Below are positions 23,063 through 29,865 of a DNA stretch of 33,203 nucleotides, piece after piece. Position 1 is the stretch's first letter, and every line of letters starts with the position of its first letter. The notes beneath the pieces are model-generated. The model ran no database searches. It was not told the origin of the DNA and saw only the letters and a list, made by a program, of their open reading frames with translations. The stretch lies in the NCBI GenBank assembly GCA_012520315.1, contig JAAYOM010000081.1:1-33203 (forward strand). The letters are read 5' to 3'. This DNA comes from Bacillota bacterium (GTDB lineage Bacteria; Bacillota; Limnochordia; Darwinibacteriales; Darwinibacteriaceae). A program made the position numbers and the translations under genes.

Positions 23063-24250
23063 TCATCTGGTTGTACTTTGAATTTTAGCAAGGACTAGCG
23101 AAACAAATAGTTTGATGCCTGTCTTTAGTATCTCTTCATCGAAAACGAAAGTAGGGGTATGGAGAAGTTTGTCATCGCCGATGCCTAAAAAGAACATGCA
23201 GCCAGGTGTTTGTTCCAGGAACAGGCCAAAATCTTCTGCCACCATTGTCGGTTCAGTGAGCACCAGGACTCTATCTTCTCCGAACACTGCCCGGCTGTGT
23301 TCTAGTGCCTCTTGGGCCGCACCCTTACTGTTCACAAGGGGCGGACACAAACGCTCGTATGTAAAGGTGCACTTCGTTCCCGTTGCCTGGGCAACACCCT
23401 CGAGCTGGATGCGGAATATTTCCGGTATGTGCTCATAGGCATCCCTGCCTGTGGTCCTTACCGTCCCTTCAAAGGTTACCGAATCCCCAATGGTGTTGTA
23501 GGCAGTCCCCCCTTGGATCCTGCCTATACTGATAACCGCCGGCTCAGCGGGATTGACCTCCCGGCTGACGATGGTTTGCAGCATCGTAATGCAGTGGGCT
23601 GCAGCAACGATAGGATCCTTTGTTAAGTGGGGGTTGGCGCCGTGACCGCCAACGCCTTCGATCTTCACCGAAAACCTATCGGCGCCTGCCATGGCGGTGC
23701 CCGGCATAATTCCTATGTGCCCGAAGGGAACCTGGGGCCACAGGTGGAGTGCATAGATCCTGTCTAGAGGCTCCCCTTGTAGTACTTTGGCCTGAATCAT
23801 CTGCTTTGCCCCCTGCAAAAGCTCTTCTGCAGGCTGAAAGATGAACTTCACACTGCCTGCCAGCTGATCTTGGAGCTGGTTCAGGACAAAGGCTGTTCCT
23901 AAGAGAATGGCCATGTGCCCGTCGTGGCCGCAGGCATGCATTACCCCGGGCTTGATCGATTGGAAGGGCAGATTGGTCTTCTCTGCAATCGGGAGGGCGT
24001 CGATGTCAGCCCTTAAAGCTATCCGAGGCCCGGGAAAACGCCCCTCTAAATCCCCCACAACTCCTGTGGGAAGGTTCAAATCGCAGATATCCAGACCAAG
24101 ATCTTCTAAGACCCCCCTAATTAGGGCAGTTGTTTCTTTTTCTTGCAGGCCTAGTTCTGGACGGGCATGAATTTCTCGCCGCAGCTTAACCACTTGGGGC
24201 AGATACTGGTCAATGAGCTGTTCTACAAGTGCAAGGGAAATTGGCTCCAT
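23063..24250 (-). CDS. M20D amidohydrolase (hippurate/IAA-amino acid hydrolase type)
   Basis: The ATG at 24250 has GGAGGTG six bases upstream; an in-frame ATG at 24265 overlaps that site and is rejected. The 395-residue protein has RREIHARPELGLQE, RADIDALPI (82-84 region), HACGHDGHMA at 105-114 with Cys107 and His109, FQPAEELLQGAK with Glu142/Glu143, and LHLWPQVPFG. This is the M20D layout with a metal-binding Cys. Enzymes of the group hydrolyse N-acyl amino acids or amide conjugates. A LacI-type operator lies about 33 bases upstream, so it is the first gene of a regulated unit with the M24 gene. Confidence 0.92.
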   Translation of the reverse strand: MEPISLALVEQLIDQYLPQVVKLRREIHARPELGLQEKETTALIRGVLEDLGLDICDLNLPTGVVGDLEGRFPGPRIALRADIDALPIAEKTNLPFQSIKPGVMHACGHDGHMAILLGTAFVLNQLQDQLAGSVKFIFQPAEELLQGAKQMIQAKVLQGEPLDRIYALHLWPQVPFGHIGIMPGTAMAGADRFSVKIEGVGGHGANPHLTKDPIVAAAHCITMLQTIVSREVNPAEPAVISIGRIQGGTAYNTIGDSVTFEGTVRTTGRDAYEHIPEIFRIQLEGVAQATGTKCTFTYERLCPPLVNSKGAAQEALEHSRAVFGEDRVLVLTEPTMVAEDFGLFLEQTPGCMFFLGIGDDKLLHTPTFVFDEEILKTGIKLFVSLVLAKIQSTTR

Positions 24251-24282
24251 CCCGTTCACCTCCATAAACGGCAGCGTTAAAC

Positions 24283-24296
24283 TTAAACCGTTTTAA
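24283..24296. promoter_or_regulatory. LacI-type operator, site 2 (before the M20D gene)
   Basis: TTAAACCGTTTTAA has six of seven positions symmetric around the central CG. It lies 33 bases before the M20D start, where repressor would block transcription start. It aligns base by base with the sites at 21473 and 25539. Confidence 0.65.
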
Positions 24297-24305
24297 TTTG
24301 TTGCC

Positions 24306-24353
24306 AAAAAGAGAGGATGATGTTATCCCGCATTCTGCGTATCTTTATCATCC
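24306..24353 (-). terminator. Terminator after the LacI gene
   Basis: On the minus strand GGATGAT pairs with ATCATCC, an inner CGCA-GAA-TGCG hairpin stands at the tip, and TCTCTTTTT follows. It begins 14 bases past the LacI stop and just before operator site 2, so the regulator and the M20D gene are probably separate transcripts. Confidence 0.7.
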
Positions 24354-24366
24354 ATGTGTATGTGTA

Positions 24367-25464
24367 CTAGCCAAATCTCCGACCATGATCCTCCCCATAC
24401 GGGGCGGTTGAATCACGTACAACTAACTCCGGTTCCAGTTTAGTGTGGCGGGCCACAGAGACACCGCTGCGGATCAGGCGCAGAACTTCCTGGGCGCCAA
24501 TTTCACCCATCATTTCAACAGATTGCTTAACTGTGGTGATATGGGGGGTGACAATCCTGCAAATCTCACTGTTGTCATAGCCCACTACAGACACGTCCCC
24601 TGGGACGCTATAGCCTAGGCTCTGCAGCATGAGGACTGCACCTACCGCCATCTGGTCGTTGGCGCAGAAAATGGCAGTTGGAGGCTCTTCCAGCTCTATT
24701 AGTTCTTTTGCAATCTGCTCTCCAGAATCAATCTGCCAGTCGCCGACCCTAAGGTACTCCTCTTTCAGCGGCAGCCCGGACTCTCTGGCCTTGGCGACTA
24801 CTCCTTTGTGTCGTTCGATAGCGTTCAAATCCTTGCCCGGACCGCCAATGTAGGCTATTTTCTCATGGCCCAGATCTAAAAGGTGCGCCATCACTTTTTT
24901 TGCCCCGGCTTCGTTGTCTATCTTTACAGAGCTTACGTCCAAGGGTATGCGGGCATTTAGCACTACCAGAGGAAATTCCATTTCTGTGGCGATCTCTACA
25001 AAGCCGTAGGAGATATCCTCCTGAACAACCAGGATGATTCCGTCGAGAAATCCTTCTTGCACAGCCTTAGCCAAAACTTTCCCTTCCAAGGCTTCTTCTG
25101 TGGCAATAACCTCAAACATCAGCCTGTAGCCTTCCGCGGACAGTTCGTGGACAACCCCCTGCATAATTGGGTGGTAAAACATCCAGCTCGAAGGGAGGGT
25201 CCAGATGGATTCATCTTCTCCGCCCAGCACGAACAGGCCGATTGTAGCCGAGGTACCGTGTGACAGGCGGCTGGCGAAGAAGTTTGCCCGATAATTGAGC
25301 TTGCGGGCCGCCTCCTGAACCCGGGCCTTGGTCTTGTCTGCTACCAAGGGGCTGTCATTTAAGGCCAAAGAGACTGTAGCCTTGCTCACACCGAGGTGTT
25401 CGGCCACATCTTCAATGGTCACTTTCCTAGGTTTTCTCCTGTGGGAACTCTCTCTGTTCTTCAC
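24367..25464 (-). CDS. LacI-family regulator of the pentose/amide regulon
   Basis: I use the GTG at 25464, with GGAGGT six bases upstream, instead of an upstream start at 25506. The 365-residue protein has a basic tail of about 13 residues (KNRESSHRRKPRK) before the headpiece VTIEDVAEHLGVSKATVSLALNDSPLV. The sensor domain has GFLDGIILVVQEDI, GHEKIAYIGGPG, AIFCANDQMAVGAV and SVVGYDNSEI. Three matching 14-bp operator-like sites, one before its own gene, suggest that it represses itself, the M20D-M24 unit and the transporter operon. The inducer is unknown, probably the imported sugar. Confidence 0.92.
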   Translation of the reverse strand: MKNRESSHRRKPRKVTIEDVAEHLGVSKATVSLALNDSPLVADKTKARVQEAARKLNYRANFFASRLSHGTSATIGLFVLGGEDESIWTLPSSWMFYHPIMQGVVHELSAEGYRLMFEVIATEEALEGKVLAKAVQEGFLDGIILVVQEDISYGFVEIATEMEFPLVVLNARIPLDVSSVKIDNEAGAKKVMAHLLDLGHEKIAYIGGPGKDLNAIERHKGVVAKARESGLPLKEEYLRVGDWQIDSGEQIAKELIELEEPPTAIFCANDQMAVGAVLMLQSLGYSVPGDVSVVGYDNSEICRIVTPHITTVKQSVEMMGEIGAQEVLRLIRSGVSVARHTKLEPELVVRDSTAPYGEDHGRRFG

Positions 25465-25538
25465 ATATTTACCTCCAACTGTCCCAATCAACGCCACGCC
25501 AGACAAGCTAGGCGATCAAGCAACACCTAAAAGCCAAT

Positions 25539-25552
25539 TTGAAACGTTTTAA
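25539..25552. promoter_or_regulatory. LacI-type operator, site 3 (before the regulator gene)
   Basis: TTGAAACGTTTTAA matches six of seven positions in its two halves and carries the same central CG as the sites at 21473 and 24283. It lies 75 bases upstream of the GTG start of the LacI gene and suits autoregulation. Confidence 0.65.
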
Positions 25553-25631
25553 AACATTGTTGTTCTAATTAGACGCACTTATTAGATCTCCTGCCTGGAA
25601 TTTAAATTTTTCTTGGATTATTTACAAGGAC

Positions 25632-25667
25632 AAAAAAAGACCCTGCCTTGGAGTGGCAATGGCCCGT
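25632..25667 (-). terminator. Probable terminator after the RDD gene
   Basis: On the minus strand TGCC pairs with GGCA around a seven-base loop, with imperfect outer pairing, and a run of seven T follows after GGGTC. It directly follows the RDD stop codon at 25671. The stem is modest, so confidence is moderate. Confidence 0.6.
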
Positions 25668-25670
25668 AAC

Positions 25671-26210
25671 TTAGTCTTGCTGCCTAACTTGGATTTGTAC
25701 GACCATGCTACGGGCAATCAGATCGGCCAGATGCCTGTGGTCTTCTCTAATTAGGGCGGTAAGAATATAAAGCACGGCCAGGCTAAGGGACAAGAACAAA
25801 AATATGACAGAAAAAGGCGAATCAAAGCCGCTGTATAGACCATAAATTGTGCCCATATGCCCAAACTGCCAGGGCAGAAACTTTAAAACATTTCTAACGA
25901 TGCTGCCCCAGATGGGATTGACCTGATACGCTACACGCAAACTAAGTTTCCTTTTCCCCCAGGAGCCGTAATTTCCCCTGCCCTCCAGCCATGAAAAAAC
26001 GGTGCTGATAGGCACCACCGAAGTAAGAGCAGCAATTAGCTGCGCCTGAGCCCAGCTAAATTCTGGAATGCCAACAAAAAAGATGTGATAAACAGTCAGC
26101 GTCACTGCCAAAAGCATTAATAGATAGGCGCTGATCAGCAGCCAGTCTAAAAACAGAGCTTTAAATCTGGTACTCATGGCAGCTTTCTGCAGCTTTGGAG
26201 TTGGTGTCAA
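25671..26210 (-). CDS. RDD-domain integral membrane protein
   Basis: The 179-residue protein has three or four membrane segments and the RDD pattern: an Arg and Asp in the first helix region (STRFKALFLDWLLISAYLL), then GSWGKRKLSLRVAYQ, then a late Asp pair region with EDHRHLADLIARS. The TTG at 26210 has AAGGG about eight bases upstream, while the in-frame ATG at residue 12 lacks a good site, so I keep the TTG. RDD proteins are poorly understood; some affect ion or solute transport. It is a single gene with its own terminator, divergent from the diguanylate cyclase gene. Confidence 0.8.
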   Translation of the reverse strand: MTPTPKLQKAAMSTRFKALFLDWLLISAYLLMLLAVTLTVYHIFFVGIPEFSWAQAQLIAALTSVVPISTVFSWLEGRGNYGSWGKRKLSLRVAYQVNPIWGSIVRNVLKFLPWQFGHMGTIYGLYSGFDSPFSVIFLFLSLSLAVLYILTALIREDHRHLADLIARSMVVQIQVRQQD

Positions 26211-26393
26211 GTTCCGCCCTTCTCCCTTCCATAATTATCTTTCCGTTTTAGCCTCAGCATCCTACAGCTGACAATTGGATTCTTGTTTTTTGTTCTGGCA
26301 CTTGCCACTTCTTTTTTTGCGTCTTACATGTTACAATTCTGTAAGGGGATCCACAATCTACCAAGACCATCATCGGTGTTAGGGGCTAAAGCG

Positions 26394-27494
26394 ATGAAAA
26401 GTAAGAAGAACTATAAAATATCATGGCTTGGAGAGTTTATAGACAAGCCCATAGAAGATGAATTCTTGGCCGACAGCTTAAGCGGTTCCAGGAAAATCAC
26501 CGCGCTTATTGCCCTTGTTTTCGGTGCCATCCTTGGTCTCTTCCTTGTAAACAGCTACCTTACCGAGGGAGGCACACCCTTATTTGCCAAGACTGCACCC
26601 ATTAGGCTCCTGTTTATTACAGTTTCCATAGCAGTCTTTCTCGCCGCAAGAAAGATTACCAAGTACAGGCAGCTTGTCTATATCATCACCTTTTACCAGG
26701 CAATGATGGCCACAACCTACCTGTTTACCCTGGCCCAATATGACTCCCTCAACTACTTCAGCATCTTGGCTTTGATGGTGATCACACTTGCCATTTACCT
26801 GCTCCCGAATAAGATCATCATGTCACAGGCGGTTACAGCCCTCTTCAGCCTGGCCTTTTTTATCTCCTCCGGCCAGAAGTTGGCGGGAATGCAGACCCCT
26901 GAGCCCTTTAGAATTGTTGCCTACCAAGCCATCCTGCTTGTCTATTGCAATATTAATTTCTGCTGGGCTGAGGCCACCAAGCGGAAGACTTTTATCGCTA
27001 ACAGAGAGCTCTATGATCTTTCAGCCAAGGATCCTTTGACCGGCATTTACAACAGAAAAAAGTTCGATGACGCCTTGGAGGAGTGGATGGGCCTTGCCCA
27101 AAGATACGGCAATCCCCTTTCTATCATCCTCTTTGATATAGACAACTTTAAGGGGGTTAATGATACCTACGGCCATATTGTCGGTGACAATGTTTTGAAG
27201 AACGTCACCGCTTCAGTCTGCAGCTCCATTCGGGATACAGATGTATTTGCCCGTTGGGGCGGGGATGAATTTGTGATCCTGCTGCCTAATACCGATCTTC
27301 AGCAGGCGGAAGGAATTGCGGAGCGGATCCGAAAATCCCTGCGTGAAAACTGCCTTGATACGGTAAGGAACATTACTTGCAGCTTCGGCGTGGCTGAACT
27401 CTCTGAAAGAGATACTATACTCTCCCTCTTGCGCAGGGCAGATGACCTGCTCCTGCAGGCCAAGACCAGCGGCAAGGATCGAGTTGTAATTTAG
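26394..27494 (+). CDS. Membrane diguanylate cyclase (GGDEF)
   Basis: This is the only convincing plus-strand gene. I choose the ATG at 26394, preceded by AGGGG, over a longer TTG reading from 26283 whose first part looks non-coding. The 366-residue protein has about six membrane helices in residues 35-190, a short linker (NRELYDLSAKDPLTGIYNRKKF), then a complete GGDEF domain. The catalytic motif is RWGGDEF near residues 287-293. An RDTD inhibitory I-site stands five residues before it. It should make c-di-GMP from GTP and be limited by its product. The membrane part has no family I recognise and may sense a membrane or small-molecule signal. Confidence 0.92.
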   Translation: MKSKKNYKISWLGEFIDKPIEDEFLADSLSGSRKITALIALVFGAILGLFLVNSYLTEGGTPLFAKTAPIRLLFITVSIAVFLAARKITKYRQLVYIITFYQAMMATTYLFTLAQYDSLNYFSILALMVITLAIYLLPNKIIMSQAVTALFSLAFFISSGQKLAGMQTPEPFRIVAYQAILLVYCNINFCWAEATKRKTFIANRELYDLSAKDPLTGIYNRKKFDDALEEWMGLAQRYGNPLSIILFDIDNFKGVNDTYGHIVGDNVLKNVTASVCSSIRDTDVFARWGGDEFVILLPNTDLQQAEGIAERIRKSLRENCLDTVRNITCSFGVAELSERDTILSLLRRADDLLLQAKTSGKDRVVI

Positions 27495-27524
27495 GAGCAG
27501 GCCCTTGCCTGCTCCCTGCCTTTT
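27494..27524 (+). terminator. Terminator between convergent genes
   Basis: GGAGCAGG and CCTGCTCC pair perfectly around a six-base loop, starting on the last base of the GGDEF stop codon. CTGCC and TTTT follow on the plus strand. The same hairpin may also slow transcription coming from the oxidoreductase gene on the other strand, which ends at 27523. Confidence 0.6.
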
Positions 27525-28851
27525 ATATGTACGCGTTCTGTCTGCGCAGCTCCTGCTGCAGCAGGTTAATATCCACTTCAGCCGGGTGCTTCTGGGTCTG
27601 CAAGGCCAGGGCGGCAGCAGTTCCTGCAGCTTGGCCTGTGGCCATGCAGCTCGGCGTAAGCCTCGTTGTAGCCTGCGCTTCGTGGGAAGTAGAGATGCAG
27701 CGGCCCCCTACTAAGAGGTTGGCAATTCCCTTAGGCACTAAAGAGCGGTAAGGAATATCATAAGCGCCATCGCCTTTAATCCAGGCGGCCGTAACTCCCT
27801 TGCCAGTTGGATCATGAATATCGATCGGGTATCCGCTTTTGGCGATCGCATCGGCAAATTTGCGGCCCTCAATAACATCATCCGCGGTGAGAGTATATAA
27901 CCCCTCAATACGCCTTGTCTCCCGAATCCCGATCTGGGGGGCTACAGAGGAAATGACTGCCTGTTCAAAGCCGGGAATAGATTCTCTTAAGAAGCGAGCC
28001 ATCATCATAACCTGCCTCAGACCTTCCTCCTCTGCTCTGGTCAAATCTTCAACATCTGTTCCGTCGAGGCCCTGGATCCGTGTGCAATTTACCACTACTT
28101 CATCTGGTTCGGGCCCAACAAAGAGCAGAACCTGATCGCGGTTTATTGGTAAACCCGCCTGCTGCCACTCGCGATAAAAACCTTGAATGCCTGTGAGGGG
28201 CAGTTCGGCCAGCTTATCAACGAGAGTCTTGCCATAAAAGTTCTCAGGCTCCTGCATCATTTTCTCTTTAATCACTGCGGTATCCACGCCCCGCATGCGA
28301 AACTTCAGGGTCATAGGCTGGGTCTGTTGATCAGAATCCCTTCCCTTGAGGACGGGGGCTCCGGCCATTAAGGCCAGATCTGCATCGCCGGTGGCATCGA
28401 CAAACATCCCGCCTCTGATTTCGATGCGCCCGGACTTGGTCGCAACCAGCACTGACTGTATGGTATTCTCCTCGGTCTTTACTTCATCCACATAGCTGTG
28501 CAGAAGCACCTTGACATTTGCTTCCCGCAGCATATCCAAGGCCAGGAGCTTGAAAGCCTCCCCGTCAAAGGGCGTTACTGTGTGCACAAATCCGATTGTA
28601 TCCCGCAGGTGGCCAGGGGATGCACCCAGTTTTACTAAACGATCAACGATCTCTTGCGCTAGGCCGAAGATCACCTGCCTGCCCCCTTCGGTGTGGAAGG
28701 TCATCCAAGGATAAACGCCTGCAATCGTCGACATGCCTCCGAGAAATCCATAGCGCTCAAGCAAAATGGTTTTACAGCCCAGTCTGCCAGCGGCAATGGC
28801 TGCGCTGATACCTGCGGGCCCGCCGCCTACTACCACAACATCTCCGCGCAT
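27523..28851 (-). CDS. FAD-dependent oxidoreductase (FAD_oxidored family)
   Basis: The 442-residue protein begins with a dinucleotide-binding fold, DVVVVGGGPAGISAAIAAGRLG, then LLERYGFLGGMSTIAGVYPW. The middle has FVDATGDADLALMAGAPVLKG and IRETRRIEGLYTLT, and the end has LLVGGRCISTSHEAQATTRL, typical of the PF12831 family. These flavoproteins are predicted to be dehydrogenases or oxidases with mostly unknown substrates. They lack the extra C-terminal lyase or carbohydrate-binding domains seen in some relatives. AAGGAG precedes the ATG. It follows the ANT(6)-like gene by 24 bases and may share its transcript. Confidence 0.9.
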   Translation of the reverse strand: MRGDVVVVGGGPAGISAAIAAGRLGCKTILLERYGFLGGMSTIAGVYPWMTFHTEGGRQVIFGLAQEIVDRLVKLGASPGHLRDTIGFVHTVTPFDGEAFKLLALDMLREANVKVLLHSYVDEVKTEENTIQSVLVATKSGRIEIRGGMFVDATGDADLALMAGAPVLKGRDSDQQTQPMTLKFRMRGVDTAVIKEKMMQEPENFYGKTLVDKLAELPLTGIQGFYREWQQAGLPINRDQVLLFVGPEPDEVVVNCTRIQGLDGTDVEDLTRAEEEGLRQVMMMARFLRESIPGFEQAVISSVAPQIGIRETRRIEGLYTLTADDVIEGRKFADAIAKSGYPIDIHDPTGKGVTAAWIKGDGAYDIPYRSLVPKGIANLLVGGRCISTSHEAQATTRLTPSCMATGQAAGTAAALALQTQKHPAEVDINLLQQELRRQNAYI

Positions 28852-28875
28852 CTTGCATCACTCCTTATCATTGCT

Positions 28876-29709
28876 CTAACTAAAGTACTTCCGATACATC
28901 TTTTCCGTATAAATTGTAATGTTCGGATCATAGTCTGGATAGGCGTAACCGAAGTGTTCTGCCACTTCTTGCGAAACTTCCCTGAAAAGCTCCTGAATAG
29001 TCCAAAGTGCGTGCCAAACTTCGCCATAGTCTGTCAGGGCGTATGTTTTAAGGAGCCTCTCCCAAAGCCCTGGAGAAATATGCTTTTCCAGGTATTTATA
29101 GTTCTTGCCCAGACTAAAGTTGAATCCCTTCTCCATCCCAACTTTCCAGGCAACCATGCGCAAAAGCTCGGGCCGGAGAATATAATTTACATGGTCTAGG
29201 GCAAAGAGGATTTCCCGGCGGCAAAGGCCCTTGACTACATAGGTGCTGACAAACCAAAACTCGTTGCAGCAATCGTCAAAACTGCGTGCTGTAGGCCTGG
29301 CGATGTGAAAATCTTCGTCTGTGGGGATAATTTCCGCCTTGATTCTTTGGTCCTTATCCAAAAGCACCTTAACCAGTTTGTCCTCTTGGAAGTAGCGGTC
29401 AAGATCCGCCAGTTCCCGCAGGGTCAGGTCAACTTTGCTGTAATCAGCAAAGATCATCAGGAAAGAAAAACCCGCTTCTGCAGGGGGAAAAAGCTCCATG
29501 TCCTCCGGTTTTTGCATCATAATAATCTGCCCAAAGGCTTGCAGCCAGTCTGGGTTTTCTATAAACGGCTCCATCTCTGTGACAAAGTAGGTTATATCAT
29601 AGTCCTGAAGTTCATCCCTGGGCACATTTTGATTAGCCCGGGATCCTTCTAAAGTGACTGCCCGAATCCTCCTATCCTGCTTGGCAAAGGCAAGGAGGCG
29701 TTCCATCAT
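28876..29709 (-). CDS. ANT(6)-like aminoglycoside nucleotidyltransferase homologue
   Basis: The ATG at 29709, with AAGGA four bases upstream, is preferred to the frame opening at 29736. The 277-residue product has the nucleotidyltransferase core EGSRANQNVPRDELQDYDITYFV, with Asp32, Asp36 and Asp38 as likely metal ligands, and then the ANT(6) pattern DCCNEFWFVSTYVVKGLCRREILFALDH. ANT(6) enzymes adenylate streptomycin at the 6-OH. Chromosomal homologues such as AadK of Bacillus are common. No mobile-element signs are near, so this is probably intrinsic. Resistance activity is unproven. Confidence 0.88.
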   Translation of the reverse strand: MMERLLAFAKQDRRIRAVTLEGSRANQNVPRDELQDYDITYFVTEMEPFIENPDWLQAFGQIIMMQKPEDMELFPPAEAGFSFLMIFADYSKVDLTLRELADLDRYFQEDKLVKVLLDKDQRIKAEIIPTDEDFHIARPTARSFDDCCNEFWFVSTYVVKGLCRREILFALDHVNYILRPELLRMVAWKVGMEKGFNFSLGKNYKYLEKHISPGLWERLLKTYALTDYGEVWHALWTIQELFREVSQEVAEHFGYAYPDYDPNITIYTEKMYRKYFS

Positions 29710-29816
29710 CCCGTCCTTTTGTTTCAGACAAATCACCCCTTAGGCAATACCTTTGACACCTTTTTCTAAACCCCTCTATTCGCCGCGTCCTTTCCCAAGC
29801 TTTGGACGGGCAAACT

Positions 29817-29839
29817 AAAAAGAGCCCTTGAGAGGGCTC
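29817..29839 (-). terminator. Terminator after the PAS-GGDEF-HD-GYP gene
   Basis: On the minus strand GAGCCCT pairs perfectly with AGGGCTC around a four-base loop and five T follow. It lies 27 bases after the stop codon at 29866. Confidence 0.9.
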
Positions 29840-29865
29840 CCGCATAGAAACTACAAGACTGTCAC

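Noticed and set aside
21638-24250. Ectoine-degradation pair (DoeA/DoeB-like)
   Set aside because: The M24 protein could be compared with DoeA, but the partner is an M20D enzyme, not the DoeB type, and the regulon is built around a sugar importer.
26283-26393. Longer N-terminus of the plus-strand GGDEF protein from a TTG
   Set aside because: The TTG has no ribosome site, and the added residues look like translated intergenic sequence. The ATG at 26394 is a better start.
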